This document shows positions 1-4,908 of a stretch of 6,817 nucleotides of DNA, piece after piece. The stretch comes from Erysipelothrix sp. (lineage in GTDB: Bacteria > Bacillota_I > Bacilli_A > Erysipelotrichales > Erysipelotrichaceae). Each line of letters begins with the position of its first letter. Position 1 is the stretch's first letter. The notes beneath the pieces are model-generated. The model was given only the letters and a program-made list of their open reading frames with translations, had not been told where the DNA came from and did no database searches. A program made the translations under genes and the position numbers. The DNA lies in contig JAAZEC010000066.1 in assembly GCA_012512495.1 (NCBI GenBank), positions 1-6,817 of the forward strand, in the 5' to 3' direction.

Positions 1-66
1 CTGTTGTTAATCGGTGCGGTAGTACTGATTGGCACGGGACTCTACCTAATGAGAAAAGAGAAGTGA
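1..66 (+). CDS. C-terminal end of an integral membrane protein (partial)
   Basis: Frame 1 is open from the window edge to a TGA at 64-66, with an in-frame TAA right behind it. The 21 visible residues are one hydrophobic helix rich in Leu, Val, Ile and Gly, ending in a basic tail (LMRKEK). That is the usual look of a last transmembrane segment with a positively charged cytoplasmic end. The pattern of small and aliphatic residues followed by a short charged tail resembles the end of DMT/EamA-type transporters, but many membrane families end this way, so the family is a guess. The start and most of the gene lie outside the window. A strong terminator follows 6 bp after the stop, so this gene is not in an operon with the next one. 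Confidence 0.6.
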   Translation: MLLIGAVVLIGTGLYLMRKEK

Positions 67-71
67 TAAGG

Positions 72-105
72 GAACATACGGTGAAAAGCCGTATGTTCTT
101 TTGTT
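72..105 (+). terminator. Rho-independent terminator of the upstream membrane-protein gene
   Basis: A perfect 10-bp inverted repeat (GAACATACGG at 72-81, CCGTATGTTC at 89-98) with a 7-nt loop is followed by TTTTGTT. It starts 5 bp after the stop codon of the partial gene. It reads well only on the plus strand. Confidence 0.9.
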
Positions 106-136
106 GAGCACTCTTAATGAAGCATTTCTTAGATAA

Positions 137-145
137 TGCTAGAAT
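137..145 (+). promoter_or_regulatory. Possible extended -10 promoter for the pyruvate oxidase gene
   Basis: TGCTAGAAT matches an extended -10 element (TGn followed by TAGAAT, 5 of 6 against TATAAT). No convincing -35 lies 16-18 bp upstream. If used, it gives a leader of roughly 120 nt before the ATG at 271. Other AT-rich -10-like hexamers occur at 195-200 and 218-223 but also lack a good -35, so the true promoter cannot be chosen by eye. Confidence 0.3.
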
Positions 146-192
146 GTGATTGTCCCAAGAAACAATAATGAAAATGGAGTTTATCCATCGTA

Positions 193-221
193 TATATACT
201 TAATCAATACGTTAATATATA
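193..221. repeat. AT-rich imperfect inverted repeat upstream of pyruvate oxidase
   Basis: TATATACTTAA (193-203) faces TTAATATATA (212-221) across an 8-nt spacer, with one unpaired C in the left arm. It lies 50-78 bp ahead of the start codon. It could be a protein-binding site or simply AT-rich promoter DNA. No known operator consensus is matched. Confidence 0.3.
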
Positions 222-270
222 ACTCAGGATAAGAGCTATTTTTCACTACGAAAAAGGAGAGGAAACGCAA

Positions 271-2004
271 ATGAAAAAAATCCAAGCAGCAGAAGCTATG
301 GTAAGAGTCATCACTGATTGGGGAGTTGACCACATCTATGGAATTCCAGGAAGTTCAACCAACTCACTCATGAGAGCTCTAAAGTTATATGAGGATAAGA
401 TTCAATATATTCAAGTTCGTCACGAAGAGGGTGGAGCACTCGCAGCCTCAGTCGACGCGAAACTTACTGGTAAAATCGGGGTAGCCTTCGGTTCAGGTGG
501 CCCAGGTCATACTCACTTAATCAATGGTATGTATGATGCGAAGTTTGACAGAGTACCAATGCTCGTTATCGCAGCATCGACACACTCTAAAAACCTAACC
601 GCTGATTACTTCCAAGAAATGGATCCAGTACCTTTATACACAGATGTCGCTGTTTACAATAGAATGGTACTCAACCCAATTGAATTACCACGCGTGATTG
701 ACCAAGCCATCCGTACGGCTTATCGTGATCGTGGGGTTGCTGTGGTACACGTTCCAGTCGATATTGGCTATGCGGAAATTGAAGATACTTACGTTTCAAG
801 CGCACACGCTTATGAAATGACCTATCCATTACACCGCCCACAAGACATTACTAAAACATTAGAACTTATCAAGGAAGCTAAGCGTCCAGTTATCTTTGCT
901 GGTCGTGGAACTCATCATGCACGTGAGGAATTACGTGAACTATCAGAAAAGTATTCCATTCCTGTAATGTTAACTTTCTTAGGAAAGGGAGCGATGGACG
1001 ATGCTCACCCTAACTTCTTAGGTCAACTAGGTCGTTTAGGTTCAAAATCATCGATGGAAGCCATTGAAAAGACAGACCTTATTATCATGGTTGGAGCTGA
1101 ATATCCATTCGGAAGAGACTACTTCAATCAAAGCGTTAAATCCGTTCAAATCAACACGGATCCAGTTGCCTTAGGTAAGCGTCTGCCTTCAACTCTAGGT
1201 ATACTAGGTGATTCGAAAGCAGTTATGCGCGACCTGATTAATGCAGGCGAAGCAATCCCTCCAAACAACTGGCTCAAAGCCAACCAAATCAACCGTAAGA
1301 ACTGGTTGAACTGGATTCAAACGTTTGAAAATTCAGACGCTGTTCCAATGCGCCCAGAACCAGTCATGAAGGCTCTTAATGAGCTCGCAAACGATGACGC
1401 TATCTTCATCATCGATGTTGGTAACAACGTTATTCTATCGAGCCGTGAGCTAATGTTTACAGGTAAACAACAAGTCACCACTTCGGGTACGTTCGCTACC
1501 ATGGGTATTGGCTTACCAGGTGGTATTGCTGCTAAGTTAAGCTACCCAGATCGAGAAGTGTTCACACTATCCGGTGATGGTGCGATGGCCATGATGATGC
1601 AGGAGTACATGACACAAGTCCGTTACAAGTTGCCTATCATCAACCTAGTGCTTGCTAATGAGTCTTATGGCTTCATTCAAGTTGCACAGGAAACTGAAAA
1701 CAAGGAAACCTTCGGGGTCGACCTACCTTATGCGGACTATGCGAAGTTTGCTGAAGCAATGGGCGGTGTTGGCTACCATGTTGAGAACTATGACCAATTA
1801 GTTGAGGCTATTAAAGAAGCTAAGACACTAGATGTACCGGTCATTATCGATATTAAGGTTGCGAATGTTAGCCACTTACCAGCACATAACTTGGTTCTTG
1901 ACACTGAGTACCATAGTGAAGAAGCTATCGCTAATTTCATTAAGAAATACGAAGTCTTCGATATGCCAGTCTTAAGAGAAATTTTAGCTGATTTAGAGAA
2001 ATAG
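271..2004 (+). CDS. spxB: Pyruvate oxidase, thiamine-diphosphate and FAD dependent
   Basis: Expected to convert pyruvate, phosphate and O2 to acetyl phosphate, CO2 and H2O2 in the cytoplasm. The 577 residues show the three-domain layout of the ThDP enzyme family. The N-terminal Pyr domain carries WGVDHIYGIPG (17-27) and RHEE (50-53), where Glu52 aligns with the ThDP-activating Glu. The FQEM motif (114-117) is typical of pyruvate oxidases. The middle FAD domain carries EYPFGRDYF (277-285) and TDPVALGKR (296-304). The C-terminal PP domain has FATMGIGLPGG (408-418) and the Mg/ThDP motif GDG (435-437) to N463. The C-terminal SEEAIANFIKKYE resembles streptococcal SpxB. Lactobacillus Pox and SpxB are about 590-603 residues, so this one is slightly short at both ends. 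The start is set by AAAGGAGAGG (254-263) spaced 7 nt from the ATG. Codon choice (many CGT, AAC, TTC) suggests high expression. Acetolactate synthase or quinone-dependent PoxB are less likely alternatives. Confidence 0.9.
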   Translation: MKKIQAAEAMVRVITDWGVDHIYGIPGSSTNSLMRALKLYEDKIQYIQVRHEEGGALAASVDAKLTGKIGVAFGSGGPGHTHLINGMYDAKFDRVPMLVIAASTHSKNLTADYFQEMDPVPLYTDVAVYNRMVLNPIELPRVIDQAIRTAYRDRGVAVVHVPVDIGYAEIEDTYVSSAHAYEMTYPLHRPQDITKTLELIKEAKRPVIFAGRGTHHAREELRELSEKYSIPVMLTFLGKGAMDDAHPNFLGQLGRLGSKSSMEAIEKTDLIIMVGAEYPFGRDYFNQSVKSVQINTDPVALGKRLPSTLGILGDSKAVMRDLINAGEAIPPNNWLKANQINRKNWLNWIQTFENSDAVPMRPEPVMKALNELANDDAIFIIDVGNNVILSSRELMFTGKQQVTTSGTFATMGIGLPGGIAAKLSYPDREVFTLSGDGAMAMMMQEYMTQVRYKLPIINLVLANESYGFIQVAQETENKETFGVDLPYADYAKFAEAMGGVGYHVENYDQLVEAIKEAKTLDVPVIIDIKVANVSHLPAHNLVLDTEYHSEEAIANFIKKYEVFDMPVLREILADLEK

Positions 2005-2011
2005 AGTATAT

Positions 2012-2043
2012 AAAAAGTTAGGCATTGCCTAACTTTTGTTTTG
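2012..2043. terminator. Bidirectional terminator between pyruvate oxidase and thioesterase genes
   Basis: A perfect 11-bp stem (AAAAGTTAGGC at 2013-2023, GCCTAACTTTT at 2027-2037) with a 3-nt loop. The plus strand continues with GTTTTG after the TTTT and the minus strand has TTTTTATAT, so it can stop transcription from both convergent genes. The thioesterase stop codon (2018-2020) lies inside the stem, so the hairpin also encodes the last residues of that protein. Confidence 0.9.
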
Positions 2044-2458
2044 TTACTAGCTGTTTTCTTTGTTGATACCCATCGACAATCAATTGGTCTTCCTCGCTCG
2101 TTATCACAAGAGCAGGGAGATCAATTTTCTTTATCGGCACAAAGGTATAGAATCCATCGGCCACCAGGACTTCCTTCTCCATCTTGATGTTGGCCTTGTG
2201 GACCTGGCAATAGACTTCGATAGAAGTTGTGCCAACACCTGACACCATCGCCGAAGTCACATACGTGTCATTCTCTTTTAAAGGCACAAAGAAGTTCATG
2301 AAGTTGACCCCCACAGTCACAACTTGCGAATCAACAAAGCCCATGGCACAGAATCCACCTACGGAATCCATTTCAGCTAATAGAATTCCACCATATAGGG
2401 TCTTCTTATCATTTAGATCCTGAGCTAGAACCATATTGAAGCGTTCGAGTTTAGTCAT
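2018..2458 (-). CDS. Hotdog-fold acyl-CoA thioesterase (YkhA/YciA-like)
   Basis: A 146-residue single-domain protein of the cytoplasmic acyl-CoA thioester hydrolase type, expected to release CoA from acyl-CoAs; the chain-length preference cannot be read. Visible family marks are N16 through TLYGGILLAEMD (20-31), where Asp31 on the long hotdog helix fits the catalytic or structural acid. TVGVNFMNFFVPL (48-60) fits the conserved strand, normally written as VDxxxFxxPI, and GVGTTSIEV (74-82) is the typical core turn. FYTFVPI (103-109) matches the family's YFTFVAL strand. The gene starts 8 nt inside the end of rmuC and has its own site GGAGG (2465-2469) 6 nt before the ATG, so it is the second gene of a coupled operon. 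Its stop is in the shared terminator. Signature residues are partly diverged, so the substrate assignment is weak while the fold assignment is good. Confidence 0.82.
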   Translation of the reverse strand: MTKLERFNMVLAQDLNDKKTLYGGILLAEMDSVGGFCAMGFVDSQVVTVGVNFMNFFVPLKENDTYVTSAMVSGVGTTSIEVYCQVHKANIKMEKEVLVADGFYTFVPIKKIDLPALVITSEEDQLIVDGYQQRKQLVTKQKLGNA

Positions 2459-3668
2459 TTATATCCTCCGTCTGTATTTCAACAGTATTTATCTTATCAA
2501 AAGTGCTCGATATTTTCTGACTCGTAACATGGATGTCTTTCACGTCCTTGCCTAAAAGCTCGAAATGCCTGCTTAATTCGTTCCACCGCTTCTGATAGCG
2601 ATCAAACTCAATCTGTAATGCCCGTAAGTGACGATGGATTTCCTGAGTATACTTATTACGCTCAAGGTTTCTCAGGATTGTTTGAATAGTCGTCAGAGTC
2701 GCCATCAAGGTCGTGGGTGAAACGAGCCAAACCCTTTTCGCATTCGCATACGATACGAGTTCGCTCTGGTACGCATGGATATAGGAGTACACAGCTTCTG
2801 CCGGAATAAACAGGAGGGCTTGGTCACTAGTTTCGTCTTGGATGATGTACTTTCTGGAGATATCATCAATATGTTTCTTGACGTCAGTGACGAAGGTCTT
2901 GGCCGCTAGTTGCCTACTGTTCTCATCGCGCTCTAAGTCGGATAAACGCCGGTAGTTATCGAGTGGGAACTTTGAATCAATCGCGATCGTTCCCAAGGGA
3001 TCAGGTGCGAATACCACGGCATCGCTACGGAGGCCATTGGAGAAGGAATACTGGAGTTGATAGGTTTTCTCGTTGGGCTCCCCAAAGATACTATTAAGGA
3101 TGTTATTCAATTGAATCTCACCAAATAAACCACGTGATTGCTTATTGGATAGGACGGACTGAAGTGAGTTGATATCAACGGATAAGTCATCGATCTTTGA
3201 TTGAGCCTCATTGATCTTCACTAAGCGCTCAAGCACCTGATTGAACGTCGCATTGCTCTTCTTGAAGCCTTCTTCCAGATTCAACATGACCTTGTTATCG
3301 ATCATGTTCAGCTTACTCGCTAACTGTTCGCTAAGTTCCACGAAGTTCTTGTGGTTCAGCTCATTGACCAAGGTAAGGAGGTCATTCGCGTTTCTAGTTA
3401 ACTGTTCTCTTTGAGTCTGTAAGTGAGTGGTTAATTGATTCAATTGATTGATGGTCTGATCCAGAGAACTGTCCAGACGGCTGTCCATTCGGTCAATGAG
3501 TTCATTGTGTTGCTTGTTCGCAAGTTGAATGGCTTCCACCTGTTGAGACTTCATGGCTAGCCTGAAATCTCGTGACGCTGTGTTTTTCCTTAATAAGACG
3601 ATCACAATCACCAGAAGGAGAATGCTTAATGCGAGTAGTGAGATTATTAGCAGTTCAAACGAGTTCAT
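2451..3668 (-). CDS. rmuC: DNA recombination protein RmuC homologue
   Basis: The 405-residue protein has the RmuC architecture. An N-terminal membrane anchor (about 4-26, ending LLRKN) is followed by a long Gln/Asn/Leu-rich coiled coil (about 35-175) and then the conserved nuclease-like RmuC domain. Marks in that domain are SRGLFGEIQL (178-187), RSDAVV (214-219), IDSKFPLDNY (230-239) and FIPAEAVY (287-294). A second helical, coiled-coil-like tail covers about 330-390. RmuC limits inversions at short inverted repeats in E. coli, and its fold is related to restriction-type PD-(D/E)XK nucleases. Asp216, Asp231 and Lys233 are the candidate active-site residues. The usual Trp of RGxWGE is Phe here, a swap I believe is common in Firmicutes. 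Start: GGGGTG (3674-3679) lies 5 nt from the ATG, and the leader from the predicted promoter is only about 14 nt. It is the first gene of an operon with the thioesterase. Confidence 0.92.
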   Translation of the reverse strand: MNSFELLIISLLALSILLLVIVIVLLRKNTASRDFRLAMKSQQVEAIQLANKQHNELIDRMDSRLDSSLDQTINQLNQLTTHLQTQREQLTRNANDLLTLVNELNHKNFVELSEQLASKLNMIDNKVMLNLEEGFKKSNATFNQVLERLVKINEAQSKIDDLSVDINSLQSVLSNKQSRGLFGEIQLNNILNSIFGEPNEKTYQLQYSFSNGLRSDAVVFAPDPLGTIAIDSKFPLDNYRRLSDLERDENSRQLAAKTFVTDVKKHIDDISRKYIIQDETSDQALLFIPAEAVYSYIHAYQSELVSYANAKRVWLVSPTTLMATLTTIQTILRNLERNKYTQEIHRHLRALQIEFDRYQKRWNELSRHFELLGKDVKDIHVTSQKISSTFDKINTVEIQTEDIND

Positions 3669-3679
3669 AGTTTCACCCC

Positions 3680-3708
3680 AATGGTCCTATTATACGTAGG
3701 GACCAATG
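3680..3708. repeat. Inverted repeat flanking the rmuC -10 element
   Basis: TGGTCC (3682-3687) and GGACCA (3700-3705) are perfect partners 12 bp apart. The pairing extends to CA/TG outside after one A/A mismatch. The arms bracket the -10 hexamer and the right arm lies in the promoter spacer, as expected for a repressor site. On the plus strand it is followed by six T (3709-3714) and so also resembles a terminator, but no plus-strand gene ends here. The T-run belongs to the promoter spacer and the -35. Confidence 0.5.
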
Positions 3709-3717
3709 TTTTTTCAA
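3689..3717 (-). promoter_or_regulatory. Sigma-A-type promoter of the rmuC-thioesterase operon
   Basis: Read on the minus strand, -35 TTGAAA (3712-3717) and -10 TATAAT (3689-3694) are separated by exactly 17 bp. Initiation would fall near 3682, so the leader is very short. The -10 lies inside the spacer of the inverted repeat at 3680-3708. Confidence 0.8.
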
Positions 3718-3734
3718 ATATAAAATCGTTTTAA

Positions 3735-3763
3735 TTGTTCTATTCAAGTAGTAATGCTACTAT
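3735..3763 (+). promoter_or_regulatory. Candidate upstream promoter for the patatin gene leader
   Basis: TTGTTC (3735-3740), a 17-bp spacer ending in TGC, and TACTAT (3758-3763) form a -35 plus extended -10 pair on the plus strand. Small palindromes overlap it: AGTAG/CTACT (3747-3751, 3757-3761) and ACTAT/ATAGT (3759-3763, 3768-3772). Transcription would start near 3770, giving a leader of about 148 nt before the ATG at 3918. Confidence 0.4.
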
Positions 3764-3848
3764 ATCGATAGTCAAGAAGACGATATTCATTGGTATTAAC
3801 ATTAACTAACCTTCCTACTGTTAACGAATATTAGTTCTGAGACACCAT

Positions 3849-3880
3849 AAGCATGAGTCACCCATCGTCTCATGTTTTTT
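3849..3880 (+). terminator. Terminator-like hairpin in the patatin leader
   Basis: AAGCATGAG (3849-3857) pairs with CTCATGTTT (3869-3877), with one G-U pair and an 11-nt loop; the T-run is 3875-3880. A competing stem, TGAGAC (3838-3843) with GTCTCA (3867-3872), shares the right arm, so two mutually exclusive folds can be drawn. No gene ends upstream on this strand. The hairpin would therefore end a short transcript of about 110 nt from the 3735-3763 promoter or act as an attenuator. No known riboswitch or T-box consensus was recognised. Confidence 0.45.
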
Positions 3881-3884
3881 GTTG

Positions 3885-3890
3885 TATAAT
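3885..3890 (+). promoter_or_regulatory. Possible proximal -10 element of the patatin gene
   Basis: A perfect TATAAT lies 27 bp before the chosen start codon, just behind the leader hairpin. No good -35 is found 16-18 bp upstream (the DNA there reads CCATCG). If used, the transcript would begin near 3897 and bypass the hairpin. Confidence 0.35.
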
Positions 3891-3900
3891 ATTGAAAGAG

Positions 3901-3908
3901 AAGAAAGG
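3901..3908 (+). promoter_or_regulatory. Ribosome binding site deciding the patatin start
   Basis: AAGAAAGG lies 9 nt before the ATG at 3918. The earlier in-frame ATG at 3879 has only a T-rich hairpin ahead of it and lies upstream of the TATAAT, so 3918 is the better start. Confidence 0.65.
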
Positions 3909-3917
3909 TCGATAACT

Positions 3918-4814
3918 ATGATTGAAGTTGGATTAAGTTTTGCTGGAGGGGGACTCAAGTCGTTCGCTCACGTGGCACTCACTCAGGATCTTGAACGCCA
4001 CCAGGTGCCAATCAAGGCGGTCGCCGGTACCTCCATGGGTTCCGTCCTCGCATCACTCTACGCGGTAGGGTTTCGTGGTCTCGATTTTGAGATGAAACTG
4101 TTAGAGATTGAGAGATTGTTCAAAAAAGAAAAGATTCTATTGAAGCCAACATTGAGGGTTCTCCCTTTCGTTAAGAATCGCTCCGATGGACTCATTGAAC
4201 AAGGTAACTTTGAGGGCTTTGTGAAGAATATCTTCGATGAGCTTGGTATCACCATGTTATCAGAGGTCGAGATGCCCCTATGTATTGTTACGACCGAACT
4301 CAATTCGGGCGATATCATTCTCTTCAGTAACAAGAAGGAGTACTTCACTAACGTTGGTGAGAATTGTCGTTTCTATGAAGGGGACATTGAATTATCGAAA
4401 GCAGTGGCCGCTTCCTGTGCCTTCCCACTTGTGTTTCAGTCGGTCGAGCTAGAGGATTTGAGGCTGATCGATGGTGGAGTGCGTCTTAACTCACCAGGTG
4501 AAGTCTTTAACAGGAACAAGATTAAGAAGGTGGTCTCGGTAACGACCATGTACGCCGATGATGAGGTGAAAGAGTATTCGATGTTGGATGTGGCTTTCCG
4601 GTCCGTCTATATCATGATGTTTCACTTGGAGAAGATCTCTTTGAAGGATACTGATATTCATGTCAACTTTCCTGTTGAGACCAAACTGATGTTTGAAGTC
4701 GGTAAGGGTCCCGAGGTCATCAATCAGGCGAAGGAATATCTGGTTGAACATCCGATTGACTATTCGGTGCTTGAAGAGAAGAATCTAAGAAATTTATGGG
4801 GCTTGCTCAAATAA
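3918..4814 (+). CDS. Patatin-like phospholipase family protein
   Basis: A 298-residue cytoplasmic patatin-like serine hydrolase with a Ser-Asp dyad, expected to cleave acyl esters of lipids; the natural substrate is unknown. From the ATG at 3918 the oxyanion-hole loop is AGGGLKSFAHV (9-19), the nucleophile elbow is GTSMG (37-41, Ser39), AASCAFPLVF (164-173) is the usual block before the catalytic Asp, and DGG (185-187) supplies Asp185. The oxyanion loop ends in Lys-Ser where GGGxRG or GGGxKG is usual. No signal peptide or transmembrane helix is seen. The size fits bacterial RssA/YlbK-type proteins of about 260-300 residues, and the extra C-terminal 60 or so residues show no recognised motif. 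It is divergent from rmuC and ends in its own terminator, so it is probably monocistronic. The catalytic set is complete, so activity is likely. Confidence 0.88.
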   Translation: MIEVGLSFAGGGLKSFAHVALTQDLERHQVPIKAVAGTSMGSVLASLYAVGFRGLDFEMKLLEIERLFKKEKILLKPTLRVLPFVKNRSDGLIEQGNFEGFVKNIFDELGITMLSEVEMPLCIVTTELNSGDIILFSNKKEYFTNVGENCRFYEGDIELSKAVAASCAFPLVFQSVELEDLRLIDGGVRLNSPGEVFNRNKIKKVVSVTTMYADDEVKEYSMLDVAFRSVYIMMFHLEKISLKDTDIHVNFPVETKLMFEVGKGPEVINQAKEYLVEHPIDYSVLEEKNLRNLWGLLK

Positions 4815-4834
4815 GAGTAAGCTCTTTTTATTTT
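4801..4834 (+). terminator. Rho-independent terminator overlapping the patatin gene end
   Basis: GCTTGCTC (4801-4808) pairs with GAGTAAGC (4815-4822) with one G-U pair. The 6-nt loop contains the TAA stop (4812-4814), and TCTTTTTATTTT follows. The last coding bases therefore form the stem. The next -35 begins 3 bp after the T-run, which makes the ATPase gene an independent unit. Confidence 0.8.
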
Positions 4835-4837
4835 AAC

Positions 4838-4866
4838 TTGAAATTTATAACTGTTTAGGTTACTAT
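4838..4866 (+). promoter_or_regulatory. Promoter of the metal-efflux ATPase gene
   Basis: TTGAAA (4838-4843), a 17-bp spacer and TACTAT (4861-4866, matching the most conserved -10 bases). An overlapping TATAAG (4864-4869) would need a 20-bp spacer. The predicted start point is near 4873, at the edge of the Fur/PerR box, so a bound repressor would cover the initiation site. Confidence 0.65.
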
Positions 4867-4872
4867 AAGATT

Positions 4873-4889
4873 GTGATAATCATTATCAC
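4873..4889. promoter_or_regulatory. Fur/PerR-family operator (7-1-7 palindrome)
   Basis: GTGATAATCATTATCAC is a perfect palindrome around a central C. It contains the TGATAATNATTATCA core, the described 7-1-7 Bacillus Fur box. PerR boxes (TTATAATNATTATAA) differ by only two symmetric positions, so the choice between Fur and PerR rests on the G/C at those positions, which favours Fur. Its place immediately after the -10 implies repression by steric block. Confidence 0.9.
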
Positions 4890-4897
4890 TATCAAGC

Positions 4898-4902
4898 GAG
4901 GT
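4898..4902 (+). promoter_or_regulatory. Ribosome binding site deciding the ATPase start
   Basis: GAGGT lies 6 nt before the ATG at 4909. An in-frame ATA/ATC-rich stretch beginning with a GTG at 4873 would place the start codon inside the operator at the predicted transcription start, leaving no room for a leader. Confidence 0.6.
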
Positions 4903-4908
4903 AACCCT

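Noticed and set aside
106..270. CcpA cre site or Rex box upstream of pyruvate oxidase
   Set aside because: No stretch matches TGNNANCGNTNNCA or TTGTGA-N6-TTCACAA closely enough.
1317..1502. 61-codon open frame antisense to pyruvate oxidase
   Set aside because: Lies fully inside a clearly conserved gene in the ThDP domain region, has no ribosome site and no recognisable domain; a shadow frame.
271..2004. Acetolactate synthase large subunit
   Set aside because: The FQEM motif, the YPF segment of the FAD domain and the SpxB-like C-terminus fit pyruvate oxidase; no small-subunit gene is adjacent.
2060..2423. Two short plus-strand frames antisense to the thioesterase
   Set aside because: The minus-strand thioesterase has a family fold, a ribosome site and operon context; these frames have none.
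3680..3714. Plus-strand terminator formed by TGGTCC/GGACCA plus six T
   Set aside because: No plus-strand gene ends there; the T-run is part of the rmuC promoter, so an operator-like repeat is the better reading.
3802..3873. 23-codon minus-strand frame in the divergent region
   Set aside because: No ribosome binding site and it overlaps the leader hairpin; chance length in AT-rich DNA.
4058..4751. Short frames in other phases of the patatin gene
   Set aside because: Composition follows the codon pattern of the real gene, with no ribosome sites or motifs.
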